Counted from the first letter of the stretch, positions 6,544-13,653 are shown. The stretch: DNA of 13,653 nt from Deltaproteobacteria bacterium (GCA_023250585.1 JAHFAK010000060.1:1-13653); one strand, 5' to 3'. Notes: generated from the sequence alone by a model not told the origin. Translations and numbers: made by a program.

Positions 6544-7917
6544 TCACTCCGTTTTTAACTTCACCTTTTCAGACAAAAAATCAATAAAAGAAATTCCTTT
6601 ACAGAAAGAATTTTCAAAAGAACTCTGATTTATGATAGTGAGAACTGATTTAGGAAAAACTTTAGGAAACCAAATAAAATCTGAAATTGATGCTTTGCCG
6701 CTTTTTACTTCAATAAAAGTCTTATTTTTTGATAGTGGATTTACTATTAAATCGATTTCATTTGTGTCAGATTTCCAATAATATTGATTATCTGGAGCAT
6801 CGTCTCCTATTATTGACTGCCTTCTCCACATTTCTGAAGCTACTAACCATTCAAATAGATGCCCTTTTTCCGTAGAAGATATTTTTTTCAAATCATCCAA
6901 GGCCCTGAGTGAGTGTGGATGAAATGCAGTTACAAATAGTAGATTTATAAAATTAAATTTTGATGCTTTTCTTGGAATTGGAACCAATTGATTAGTCTCT
7001 AAAGGGAAACTTTGCGCTAAACAATTTAAATCTTTTAACAATTCTATATATCCACTGGCAATAGTATTATTAGCAAGACCAGCATCTTCTGCAATCGCAT
7101 GAGAGCTACAAGGAAGGCCAGATCTTTTAAATAATGAATTAATGACCCATTTTAAAGAACTAAGTGTCCTTCCCTGAGCAGTTGTTTCCCCAAAAACCCA
7201 ATCTTTTGTTAGCGAAATTATATATTCTGGAATATAATTATTTTCATATAGAGCATTAATTGCTATGGGTGATCCACCCGTTAATAAGTAAAAATATAAT
7301 AAATCATCTTTTCTTATTTTATGCTCTACTTTTTTAACAAATTCTTTAAAGGAAATATGAGTGAAGCGATATGTACTCCTGGATATTTTTCCTTTTCTCC
7401 CTGGTAACCGTTCAGTGCCTCTTCTTAAATCTAATGATTTTGAACCAGTTGTAATAATAAGTGTATTATTAATCTGCCCTTCATCTGCTAGTATTTTTAA
7501 AGCTTTTTCCCAATATAAAATGCTCGTTATTTCATCAATAAAAATAAAATTAACTTTATTTTTTTTAGAAAATAATGGCAATAGATCTCTTATCGCTTGG
7601 ATTAAGCTTTTAAAATCTTCTAATTCTTCCCCATTAAGATAAAATGCTGAGCCAGCTCCAAATTTGAGTAAAGTATTTTTAAGTCGACTTTCAAGCCACG
7701 TGCTTTTACCAAGTTGTCTTGCGCCTCTAATTATTATTATACCAGGCTCAATTGGTAATTCATTTAACCCAAAGTCATATTCGAAAATGAAACTTTGTTT
7801 AGATAATTCTTCTAGTTTTGGAAATAATCCTTGTTTATCAAAATTACCATTGATGAAACAAATATTTTTATCTTGAACGTTCATATAGTTCACATTATGA
7901 ACGTTCAGAACGTTCAT
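6544..7917 (-). CDS. AAA ATPase with DUF4143 C-terminal domain
   Basis: A 457-residue ATP-binding protein of the large AAA_14/DUF4143 group, common as stand-alone accessory genes whose job is mostly unknown. Walker A GARQLGKST is at 65-73, Walker B FIFIDEI at 124-130, and a sensor block IITTGSKS with the group hallmark RLPGRKG at about 144-166. A winged-helix-like stretch follows (about 250-300, SSHAIAEDAGLANNTI). The C-terminal domain ends in a PD-(D/E)xK-like arrangement, NEIDLIV then FIEVKSGK (about 386-408), seen across DUF4143 proteins; whether it cuts DNA is unproven. The first 15 residues (MNVLNVHNVNYMNV) are encoded by an array of palindromes, so the true start may be Met12 (7884) with the array as control DNA. 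Neither start has a clear ribosome site. It separates tsaC from def-fmt and is likely an insertion of accessory DNA. Confidence 0.88.
   Translation of the reverse strand: MNVLNVHNVNYMNVQDKNICFINGNFDKQGLFPKLEELSKQSFIFEYDFGLNELPIEPGIIIIRGARQLGKSTWLESRLKNTLLKFGAGSAFYLNGEELEDFKSLIQAIRDLLPLFSKKNKVNFIFIDEITSILYWEKALKILADEGQINNTLIITTGSKSLDLRRGTERLPGRKGKISRSTYRFTHISFKEFVKKVEHKIRKDDLLYFYLLTGGSPIAINALYENNYIPEYIISLTKDWVFGETTAQGRTLSSLKWVINSLFKRSGLPCSSHAIAEDAGLANNTIASGYIELLKDLNCLAQSFPLETNQLVPIPRKASKFNFINLLFVTAFHPHSLRALDDLKKISSTEKGHLFEWLVASEMWRRQSIIGDDAPDNQYYWKSDTNEIDLIVNPLSKNKTFIEVKSGKASISDFIWFPKVFPKSVLTIINQSSFENSFCKGISFIDFLSEKVKLKTE
7874..7915. promoter_or_regulatory. Array of three GAACGTTC palindromes at the AAA/DUF4143 start
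   Basis: The 8-bp palindrome GAACGTTC occurs at 7875-7882, 7899-7906 and 7908-7915. The first two extend to the 10-bp palindrome TGAACGTTCA. A further half site, GTTCA at 7888-7892, forms an inverted repeat with TGAAC at 7898-7902. The array covers codons 1-14 of the long reading of the gene. Repeated palindromes across a start fit an operator for a dimeric repressor, perhaps the gene product itself through its winged-helix-like region. A weak promoter on the minus strand (TTGTTA at 7948-7943, TAATTG at 7925-7920) would put the array at the transcription start. Confidence 0.5.
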
Positions 7918-8198
7918 GTCAATTATTTTCTTTTATGAAAAGTAACAACTCAGTAATACCTCACGGTAGATCAAAAAGCATATGGGAAAGCCCTCATTGG
8001 ACCTTTAACTTTAAAAGGTTACTGGCTATTATGATTTGTGAGTATCTCGTTATCTATCTGCCTTTGCAGAGTGCCACGGCTGTAGCTGTGGGGCTCCATT
8101 CGATTCTAGAAAAACAAATTATTGTTAAAATAATTAAGATTGGCATACGACAAAATTCAGAAGTTTATGAAGAAATGCTTCGGAGAATTCCTTTCAGT
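7918..8198. other. Hairpin-rich gap between the AAA gene and fmt, with one doubtful small ORF
   Basis: The 281 bases hold three close inverted repeats: ACCTTT/AAAGGT (8001-8006 with 8014-8019), TCTGC/GCAGA (8057-8061 with 8066-8070, loop CTTT), and CCACGGC/GCTGTGG (8074-8080 with 8085-8091, loop TGTA, one G-T pair), the last extendable by GAG/CTC (8069-8071 with 8094-8096). A 90-codon plus-strand ORF (7935-8207) spans them and overlaps the end of fmt by 9 bases. It has no ribosome site and no family I recognise, though its front (SIWESPHWTFNF) loosely recalls short Trp/Pro motifs at the front of some Fic proteins. It may be a small gene, a decayed remnant or a structured RNA; I do not call it a gene. 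Confidence 0.35.
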
Positions 8199-9131
8199 CT
8201 ATCCTAAGATCTTCTTTCCTCGATAGCCCTGGAATATTTGAGCAATATTCATTCGTTTTTTGTTAGGCAATTGCGCTTCTTTGATTAATATAGGATGATT
8301 CCCTGTCGTGACAACAACTCCTGCAGCAAGTTCTAAAAGAATAGTCCCTGATTTTTTTTCTTTTGAATTTTCTTCTCCAAGTACTTCCGAGGCAAAAATC
8401 TTTAATGCTCTTCCATCAAGTAATGTATAGGCTCCGGGCCATGGATAGAGACCACGAATGAGGTTATGTATTTTTTCTGCACTTTGACTCCAATCAATTT
8501 TTCCCAATTCTTTTTTTAAAAGAGGTGCAAATGTTGCTTCGCTACTATTTTGCGGTTTTGGAGTAATTGTCCCACGTTCCAAACCATTCAAAGTTTCAAT
8601 AAGGCATTCAGCACTTAATGATGCAAGCCGTATTGCTAATGTTTCGGCGTTATCATGTGGAAAAATTTCAAGTTTTTTTTGAAAGAGAATATTTCCGGTA
8701 TCCATCCCCTCATCCATAAACATTATTGTCGTGCCCGTTTCTTTGTCTCCATTAATCAAGGTCCAATTAATGGGTGCAGCGCCACGGTATTTGGGTAAAA
8801 GAGAAGGATGGATATTGATACATGCTTTTTTAGGAATGTGTAAAATAGTTTTAGGTAAAAATAAACCATATGCACAAGTGATTATGTAGTCTGGACAAAG
8901 TTTTTTTATTGCATGTACCGTTGATTCATCTTTCAGATTTCCAGGCATATACAGTGGAAGATTTTTTTCTTTTGCAAATACTTCTACGGGAGATGGTTCT
9001 ATTTCTAGCCCTCTTCCTTGCGGTTTTGCAGGACGTGTGTACACAATAATTTCATGGGAAGTTTTTTCAATAAGAAGTTTGAGCGATGGAAGGCTGAAAT
9101 CTGGAGTACCCATGAAAATTATTCGAGTCAT
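8199..9131 (-). CDS. fmt: Methionyl-tRNA formyltransferase
   Basis: A 310-residue cytoplasmic enzyme that formylates Met-tRNAfMet with 10-formyl-tetrahydrofolate for translation initiation. The N-terminal Rossmann-type formyltransferase domain (about 1-190) opens with RIIFMGTPDFSLPSL and carries the catalytic set Asn106, His108 and Asp144, at INIHPSLLPKYRGAAPINW (105-123) and MDEGMDTG (139-146); these match E. coli Fmt numbering. The C-terminal OB-fold-like domain (about 205-310) binds the tRNA acceptor arm (LIRGLYPWPGAY near its start). Full length for the family (about 310-315). It follows def by 6 bases in the same direction, the usual def-fmt order, and the two are surely co-transcribed. 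Confidence 0.97.
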   Translation of the reverse strand: MTRIIFMGTPDFSLPSLKLLIEKTSHEIIVYTRPAKPQGRGLEIEPSPVEVFAKEKNLPLYMPGNLKDESTVHAIKKLCPDYIITCAYGLFLPKTILHIPKKACINIHPSLLPKYRGAAPINWTLINGDKETGTTIMFMDEGMDTGNILFQKKLEIFPHDNAETLAIRLASLSAECLIETLNGLERGTITPKPQNSSEATFAPLLKKELGKIDWSQSAEKIHNLIRGLYPWPGAYTLLDGRALKIFASEVLGEENSKEKKSGTILLELAAGVVVTTGNHPILIKEAQLPNKKRMNIAQIFQGYRGKKILG

Positions 9132-9137
9132 GAGCGG

Positions 9138-9647
9138 TTACCCCTTCTTCATTAATTCTTTTTTGTACAGACGTACTTTGAGTTTGCTAATTCTATTCAA
9201 AAGAGTGATTCCATTTAAATGATCGAGTTCATGCTGAAATGCTATGGCCGGCAAACCTTGAAGCTTCATTCGTTGGATTTTGTTATTGGTATCGAGAAAC
9301 TCAACAGTAATTTTTTCAAAACGTGGAACTTCTTCACAGAAATTAGGAAGACTTAAACAGCCTTCGCGGCTCATTACTTCATTTGTTCCTTCGATGATTT
9401 TTGGATTTGCAAAGGTTAAATATTCTTTGTTCTCAGAATTTGTTTTCCGATCTTCTGCCAAGCTGATAACGCCGATTTGCAAACCTACATTCACTTGATT
9501 TGCCGCGAGTCCCACTCCTGGAGCCGCATTCATGGTTTCGATCATATCTTGCGCAAGTTTCTTAAGCCGCTCATCAAATTTTTCTATAGGTTTTGTTGGC
9601 TTTAAGAGAATTTCTTCTGGGTATGTAACAATGTCTAGTATCGCCAT
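9138..9647 (-). CDS. def: Peptide deformylase
   Basis: A 169-residue metalloenzyme that removes the N-formyl group from new proteins, the step that undoes Fmt's work. All three motifs are intact: GVGLAANQ (44-51), EGCLS (95-99, metal ligand Cys97) and HELDH (139-143, ligands His139 and His143, base Glu140). Normal length for type I enzymes (about 165-170). The start MAILDIVTYPEE fits the family, which begins with a short strand leading to hydrophobic residues and a Pro. First gene of def-fmt. Upstream is a 474-base noncoding stretch; I could not find a promoter at a sensible distance on the minus strand. Confidence 0.97.
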   Translation of the reverse strand: MAILDIVTYPEEILLKPTKPIEKFDERLKKLAQDMIETMNAAPGVGLAANQVNVGLQIGVISLAEDRKTNSENKEYLTFANPKIIEGTNEVMSREGCLSLPNFCEEVPRFEKITVEFLDTNNKIQRMKLQGLPAIAFQHELDHLNGITLLNRISKLKVRLYKKELMKKG

Positions 9648-9721
9648 AATCCAGGCTTTCTAGCGTATTTAAAGGGTGAAATCAAATTTAATAAGTAATG
9701 CCTCGGAAGGTGTGAAAGAAT

Positions 9722-9776
9722 CAGATTTCTCACTTCGTTCGAAATGACAACGTACGGTCTTCTGTCATTTCGAGCG
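9722..9776. repeat. Palindromic intergenic repeat of the TGTCATTTCGAGCG type
   Basis: CGAAATGACA (9740-9749) and TGTCATTTCG (9763-9772) form a perfect 10-bp inverted repeat with a 13-base loop. Read on the minus strand, 9749-9722 gives TGTCATTTCGAACGAAGTGA followed by GAAATCTGA, which is the familiar TGTCATTTCGAGCGAAGCGAGAAATCT repeat found between genes in many bacteria. A second, partial copy head (TGTCATTTCGAGCG, 9763-9776) points the other way. Such elements are non-coding and probably moved by REP-associated Y1 transposases; none is encoded here. Confidence 0.75.
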
Positions 9777-9787
9777 TGGTCCCTCAC

Positions 9788-9915
9788 CTGTCATTGCGAG
9801 GAGGACACGTTTTCTTGTCCGACGAAGCAATCTCAAGCAGGTTCGGGATAAACTCCGCAATCCTGCATATGTAAGAAAAGATTGCTTCAAACCCTTCAGG
9901 TTTTCGCAATGACAG
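9788..9915. repeat. 128-bp nested palindromic repeat of the TGTCATTGCGAG type
   Basis: The ends are a perfect 12-bp inverted repeat, CTGTCATTGCGA (9788-9799) with TCGCAATGACAG (9904-9915). Inside lies a second perfect 10-bp pair, GAAGCAATCT (9824-9833) with AGATTGCTTC (9879-9888). Between and within the arms are three small hairpins: GGACA/TGTCC (9803-9807 with 9816-9820), GCAGG/CCTGC (9837-9841 with 9862-9866) and AAACC/GGTTT (9889-9893 with 9899-9903). The whole folds as a four-part branched structure. It matches the well-known TGTCATTGCGAGG...GAAGCAATCTC intergenic repeat. It is not coding. Confidence 0.8.
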
Positions 9916-10088
9916 TCGAATGGGACATTTCAGTTTCCTATCGCTCTTTTTCAGAAAATGGAGCTCTCTCTTCATTTCTTCATACCTACTCCCTAACTTC
10001 CCCATTAACCAAGCTGTTACTTTAATAAGTAGCTAGTGAATAGGAAGAAATAATATTTTTTCTCTGATCACCGACCACTTCTCACTTG
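9916..10088. other. Noncoding stretch between the palindromic repeats and the MBL gene
   Basis: The rest of the 9648-10121 gap. I see no gene, tRNA or strong structure in it. On the minus strand it is purine-rich and low in complexity (for example GGGGAAGTTAGGGAGTAGG at 10003-9985), a texture seen at the flanks of 23S rRNA intervening-sequence or four-helix-bundle genes in some lineages, but no such gene is present. It may be decayed DNA left by an insertion. Confidence 0.4.
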
Positions 10089-10094
10089 TATAAA
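10089..10094 (+). promoter_or_regulatory. Candidate -10 box for the MBL-mrdA-rodA operon
   Basis: TATAAA at 10089-10094 would start transcription near 10101 and leave about 20 bases before the ATG at 10122. The matching -35 is poor (TGATCA at 10065-10070, 18-base spacing). It is the only promoter-like element close to this gene set, after the noncoding repeats. Confidence 0.3.
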
Positions 10095-10121
10095 GTCGAA
10101 TGATTACATATCTTAGAAACC

Positions 10122-10880
10122 ATGAAAGTAATTATGCTTGGTACAGGAACTTCCGTCGGAGTTCCGATGATCGGATGTGTATGTAATGTATGCAAATCCA
10201 CGAATCCAAAAAATAAGCGTTTTCGTTCGTCAGTTTATATAGAACTAAATCAACATCTTTTTATTATTGATACTACCCCTGATTTTCGCTTGCAGTGCTT
10301 ACAGAACAATATATCAAATGTAGATGCTGTGTTGTACACTCATACTCATACCGATCATATCAACGGAATAGATGAATTACGCGTTATGAATATTCTCCAT
10401 AAAAAAGCTATTCCTATATATGCAACGAAAGAAACGCTTTTGGAAATTAGAAAACGATTTGATTATATTTTTGCGCCTAATCCCAAGAGTTGGGTTCCAC
10501 AGCTCATTGAGCATGAACTTAAAGAAGAGAATAACATTTTGGGCGAAAAAATTTTGGCGATTGATGTAGAACATGCACAAGATATTATTACTGCTTTTCG
10601 CATGAGAGACTTTGCGTATATAACTGATGCAAGTGGAATACCTGCTCGCTCTATTCCTTTACTTAAAAATCTTGAGGTGTTAATTATAAATTCTCTTGCT
10701 GAAAAACCTCATGCAAAACATTTTTCATTACAGCAGGCGCTTGATGCTATAGATATGTTAAAGCCACAACGAGCTTATCTTACTCATTTGAGTCATCAAT
10801 TTGATTTTGATGAATTGTCGAAACGTTTACCGAATAATATTTTCGTTAGTTATGACGGGTTACATATCGAAGTAGATTGA
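10122..10880 (+). CDS. MBL-fold metallo-hydrolase, PhnP-like
   Basis: A 252-residue cytoplasmic metallo-beta-lactamase-fold hydrolase. The metal motif HTHTDH is at 74-79, with further ligands His151, Asp169 and His222. An extra zinc site of the PhnP kind is visible: Cys19, Cys21 and Cys24 (GCVCNVC) with His225 (THLSHQF). PhnP itself is a phosphoribosyl 1,2-cyclic phosphodiesterase of the C-P lyase pathway, but no phn gene is nearby, and many bacteria carry such a lone relative, so the substrate is probably another cyclic phosphodiester or nucleotide. The start MKVIMLGTGTSVGVP is the family's usual front. mrdA follows after 32 bases in the same direction, so it is likely first in a cell-wall operon. 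Confidence 0.9.
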   Translation: MKVIMLGTGTSVGVPMIGCVCNVCKSTNPKNKRFRSSVYIELNQHLFIIDTTPDFRLQCLQNNISNVDAVLYTHTHTDHINGIDELRVMNILHKKAIPIYATKETLLEIRKRFDYIFAPNPKSWVPQLIEHELKEENNILGEKILAIDVEHAQDIITAFRMRDFAYITDASGIPARSIPLLKNLEVLIINSLAEKPHAKHFSLQQALDAIDMLKPQRAYLTHLSHQFDFDELSKRLPNNIFVSYDGLHIEVD

Positions 10881-10912
10881 ACTTTGTTAAACTAATTTGA
10901 TACTATTTTCAG

Positions 10913-12841
10913 ATGGCACTTGGACGAAAATTTGAAGTCAGAGAATTAAGATCCCGCGCAAATACTTTTATTGTTATTGTCTCAATTTTCTTTTTTATTC
11001 TCCTTGCTCGATTATGGTATTTACAGATTTGGAAGGGCAATCACTATCGGCATTTCTCCGAAGAAAATCGAATTGTAAAAATATGGCGACCTGCGCCTCG
11101 TGGATTTGTTTTTGATAGGAACAAAAAAGTCATTATGAATAGCCGTCCATCTTTTGATTTAATTATCACGAGAGCATATACGAAAAATCTTCGCGAAACT
11201 CTTCAATATCTGCAAACCTCTTTAAATCTTGATTTTGAAGAGGAGGATATTGACCGTGAAATAACACGCATGCAGCAGATGAATCTGTATCGCCAATATA
11301 CTTTCTTGCGTGATTTACCGTGGGAGAATTTAGCCTTTATTGAGACAAATAAATTTCGTGATATCTTAAGCGGCGTAGACATCGATCATGTGAAGCCACT
11401 GCGTAATTATGTGTATGGCCCCGTAGGAGCGCATTTTTTTGGGTATCTTGGCGAAATAGATGAGAGAAAATTGCAGGCCATTAAAGCAAACGATACTGAA
11501 AATCCTTATAAACTGGGAGATTATATTGGAATCTTTGGCGGCGAAAAGAAATTTGAACGACATCTCCGAGGAATTGACGGTATTGATCCCGCCGAAGTAG
11601 ATGCCCGAGGAAGAATACGTAAAGAATCTGTAAATAAAAAAATTTCATTCGCTCACCTCGCTCGTCGGCCCATTGGTGGAAATAGTATAACTATGACTAT
11701 TGATATTGATCTACAAAAAGTCGCCTACGATTCATTTAAAGAAGGCGAGTCTGGAAGTATTGTCGCTGTTGATCCTCGTAATGGCGAGCTGTTAGCGATG
11801 GTCAATTACCCTTCATTTAATCCCGAAATATTTGCAAAAAGAGTATCAAATAAACAGTGGCGTGTATTAAATAATGATCCAGCTCTTCCCCTTATGGATC
11901 GTGCTCTTCGTGGGCAATATCCTCCTGGCTCAACTTTTAAGCTCATCCTTGCAGTGGCAGGATTAGAAGAAGGAAAAATAGATACTGACACGACGGTCAG
12001 ATGTAATGGTACTTTTCGTTTAGGAAGAAGAGTGTATCGCTGCCATAAAAAAGAAGGTCATGGTATAGTAAATATTCATGATGCTATTATGAAATCATGC
12101 GATGTTTTTTTCTTTCAACTCGGATTAAAATTAGGAATTGATAAGATTGCTGATTATGCAAAGCTCTTTGGTTTAGGGGAGCCAACAGGTATTGTTATGA
12201 ATAATGAAAAGAGTGGACTTATTCCAACGAGTAAATGGAAATTAGAAGCGAAGCATGAGCCATGGCAAGCAGGTGAAACATTGTCTTCAGCAATAGGGCA
12301 AGGATTTGATTTAGCTACGCCATTACAATTAGCTTATATGGTTGCTACTATAGCAAACAGAGGGGTTCTCTATGCTCCTCGGCTTTTAAAATCTATTGAA
12401 GCTCCTTCATATCAATTAATTAAAACGTTTCCTGCTCAGGGCGCACAAAAAAGAAAAATTTCAATTTCACCGAGAACATGGAACATTATTCACAATGCTA
12501 TGCGAGATGTTGCTAACAATCCCAATGGAACTGCCTATTGGTTTTCTCGCTCACAAATCACTACAATTGCAGGTAAAACAGGCACATCTCAAGTTGTTGG
12601 TATGAAGCCAGGCGAGAGACGTCAGCAATCTGAGCGACGTTTTCAAGATCATGCCTTGTATGTTGCATTTGCGCCTTTTGAAAATCCTGAGATAGCTGTT
12701 GCCGTTGTGGTTGAGCATGGAGGACATGGCTCGAGTATCGCGGCTCCGAAAGCTCGAGCTGTCATTGAGGCCTATATAGAAAAACAAAAAAAAGAAAAAC
12801 AATATATGCAAGAAGGGCAAGAAGTATATTATGTTAAGTAA
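10913..12841 (+). CDS. mrdA: Penicillin-binding protein 2 (peptidoglycan transpeptidase)
   Basis: A 642-residue class B penicillin-binding protein, the transpeptidase that crosslinks side-wall peptidoglycan in the rod complex with RodA. A short cytoplasmic tail is followed by one membrane anchor (about 18-37). The pedestal domain begins with RPAPRGFVFDRNKKVI (59-74). The transpeptidase domain (about 265-625) has the active-site triad: STFK with nucleophile Ser340, SCD at 395-397 (the SxD form normal for PBP2), and KTG at 555-557. The RCNGTFRLGRRVYRCHKKEG block (363-382) is the PBP2 hallmark. Length fits (E. coli PBP2 633). The C-terminus ends in a Lys/Glu-rich tail and overlaps rodA by 11 bases, so the pair is probably translated together. 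No strong ribosome site precedes the ATG. Confidence 0.97.
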   Translation: MALGRKFEVRELRSRANTFIVIVSIFFFILLARLWYLQIWKGNHYRHFSEENRIVKIWRPAPRGFVFDRNKKVIMNSRPSFDLIITRAYTKNLRETLQYLQTSLNLDFEEEDIDREITRMQQMNLYRQYTFLRDLPWENLAFIETNKFRDILSGVDIDHVKPLRNYVYGPVGAHFFGYLGEIDERKLQAIKANDTENPYKLGDYIGIFGGEKKFERHLRGIDGIDPAEVDARGRIRKESVNKKISFAHLARRPIGGNSITMTIDIDLQKVAYDSFKEGESGSIVAVDPRNGELLAMVNYPSFNPEIFAKRVSNKQWRVLNNDPALPLMDRALRGQYPPGSTFKLILAVAGLEEGKIDTDTTVRCNGTFRLGRRVYRCHKKEGHGIVNIHDAIMKSCDVFFFQLGLKLGIDKIADYAKLFGLGEPTGIVMNNEKSGLIPTSKWKLEAKHEPWQAGETLSSAIGQGFDLATPLQLAYMVATIANRGVLYAPRLLKSIEAPSYQLIKTFPAQGAQKRKISISPRTWNIIHNAMRDVANNPNGTAYWFSRSQITTIAGKTGTSQVVGMKPGERRQQSERRFQDHALYVAFAPFENPEIAVAVVVEHGGHGSSIAAPKARAVIEAYIEKQKKEKQYMQEGQEVYYVK

Positions 12842-13653
12842 ACGATCGGTTGGCAATATTGATTGGCCGTTATTTATTCTTACTCTATTATTAATTCTTG
12901 TAGGACTTATGAATTTGTACAGCGCGATTTATAGAGCTGAAGCGAAAGCATTATCCCCCATAATTATAACTCAACTCATGTGGGTTGGGGTAGGATTTGG
13001 CGTGTTAGTAATTTCGACTCTTTTAAATTACAATTATTTAGAAAAAATTGCGTGGCCAATGTATATCATAACTGTTTTTATGCTTGCATATGTTTTGGTT
13101 GGTGGGCCTCTTATTTATGGAGCTCGTCGTTGGATCTCAATTGGGGGATTTAGCATGCAGCCATCCGAAATAGCAAAGCTGTCCGTTATTGTTATTTTGG
13201 CAAAATATTTTAGTAAAAATGATAGCCCATTGGGGTATACATTCAAAACTATTATTAAACCATCTTTGCTTGCTTTTATCCCGATTATTCTTATTCTCAA
13301 AGAACCAGACTTAGGAACAGCCTTGTTACTTCTCATGATTTTTGGAGGCATGTTGGTATATGTAGGATTGCGCTTACGCACCATTGGGCAAATTGTTTTG
13401 GGAATCACGCTGTCGACTCCACTGGCATGGTATTTTGTTCTTAAAGAATATCAAAAAGACAGAATTCGCGTCTTTATGGATCCTGCTAAAGATAGGCTCG
13501 GCGATGCTTGGCATATTACTCAATCGATCATAGCAATTGGATCGGGAAAATTTTTTGGAAAAGGATTTTTATCCGGCACACAATCAAAACTCGAATTCGT
13601 GCCAAAACAGCATACGGACTTTATCTTTTCTGTGTTTGCCGAAGAATGGGGAT
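12831..13653 (+). CDS. rodA: Rod shape-determining protein RodA (3' end beyond the window)
   Basis: The first 274 residues of a SEDS-family peptidoglycan glycosyltransferase, the polymerase partner of PBP2 in lateral wall growth. Reading from the ATG at 12831 gives MLSKRSVGNIDWPLFILTLL, then several membrane segments with SEDS motifs in order: YGARRWISIGG (96-106), QPSEIAKL (110-117), KEPDLGTA (157-164) and KQHTDFIFSVFAEEWG (259-274). Asp263 in HTDF matches the catalytic Asp of RodA. Full proteins have about 370-410 residues, so roughly a quarter to a third is missing past the edge; there is no sign of a break. It starts 11 bases inside mrdA, with GAAG six bases upstream as a weak ribosome site. 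RodA rather than FtsW is favoured by the mrdA pairing. Confidence 0.96.
   Translation, partial: MLSKRSVGNIDWPLFILTLLLILVGLMNLYSAIYRAEAKALSPIIITQLMWVGVGFGVLVISTLLNYNYLEKIAWPMYIITVFMLAYVLVGGPLIYGARRWISIGGFSMQPSEIAKLSVIVILAKYFSKNDSPLGYTFKTIIKPSLLAFIPIILILKEPDLGTALLLLMIFGGMLVYVGLRLRTIGQIVLGITLSTPLAWYFVLKEYQKDRIRVFMDPAKDRLGDAWHITQSIIAIGSGKFFGKGFLSGTQSKLEFVPKQHTDFIFSVFAEEWG

Noticed and set aside
6544-7917. AAA/DUF4143 and Fic genes as one toxin-antitoxin or defence pair
   Set aside because: They lie more than 5 kb apart with housekeeping genes between, and have different repeat sites at their starts; nothing links them.
7935-8207. 90-codon plus-strand ORF between the AAA gene and fmt
   Set aside because: Not called as a gene because it lacks a ribosome site, overlaps fmt, contains several hairpins and has no recognisable family; kept as a possibility in the gap description.
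9657-9685. TTGATT-17-TAGAAA as a def promoter on the minus strand
   Set aside because: Transcription would begin only two or three bases before the def ATG, and both boxes are weak.
9722-9915. Repeats between def and the MBL gene as a CRISPR array
   Set aside because: The units are inverted, not evenly spaced direct repeats with spacers, and no cas gene is present.
9784-10005. 73-codon minus-strand ORF across the palindromic repeat, starting MGKLGSRYEEMKREL
   Set aside because: More than half of it is the translated inverted repeat and no family is recognised; the frame looks accidental. Its N-terminal part resembles DNA flanking 23S intervening-sequence genes, but not enough to call.
12551-12856. 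Minus-strand ORFs inside mrdA and rodA (also 13115-13408)
   Set aside because: Shadows of strongly supported genes on the other strand.

Overview
The window reads as chromosome from an AT-rich, double-membraned (Gram-negative type) bacterium. Two gene sets show this: an MCE/Mla-type lipid transport operon, which serves an outer membrane, and the elongasome pair mrdA-rodA (PBP2 and RodA), which makes rod-shape peptidoglycan. All genes use the standard code with TGA as stop. I cannot fix the phylum by eye. Short intergenic palindromes of the TGTCATTGCGAG and TGTCATTTCGAG type recur in many poorly cultured AT-rich Gram-negative lineages, so they are suggestive only.

Layout. (a) 42-1118 (+): a Fic-domain AMPylase-like protein with its own inhibitory helix and a C-terminal winged helix. 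It meets the next gene tail to tail with a 4-bp overlap. (b) 5283-1115 (-): a tight operon alr-mlaE-mlaF-mlaD, giving alanine racemase and a three-part MCE transporter. (c) 5284-5474: a divergent intergenic region with a 17-bp direct repeat, a 9-bp-stem hairpin and a good ssb promoter. (d) 5475-6513 (+): ssb, then a TsaC/Sua5/YrdC threonylcarbamoyl-AMP synthase whose start lies inside ssb. (e) 7917-6544 (-): an AAA/DUF4143 ATPase whose 5' end is built from repeated palindromes. (f) 7918-8198: a small hairpin-rich gap. (g) 9647-8199 (-): def-fmt, the formyl-methionine pair. (h) 9648-10121: a 474-bp noncoding region with two palindromic intergenic repeats. (i) 10122-13653 (+): a PhnP-like metallo-beta-lactamase-fold hydrolase, mrdA, and a rodA cut by the window edge.

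How it fits together. Most genes are housekeeping: cell wall (alr, mrdA, rodA), outer-membrane lipid traffic (mlaEFD), initiator tRNA formylation and deformylation (fmt, def), t6A tRNA modification (tsaC) and ssDNA binding (ssb). The Fic and AAA/DUF4143 genes are the accessory pair. Neither has a clear Shine-Dalgarno sequence, and both carry short repeats across the start codon that look like operator sites for self-regulation.

I do not see an unmistakable new multi-gene system. The strongest leads are the GAACGTTC palindrome array inside the start of the AAA/DUF4143 gene, the composite palindromic repeats between def and the MBL gene, the repeat/hairpin between alr and ssb, and the MlaD protein with an added beta-rich C-terminal domain.
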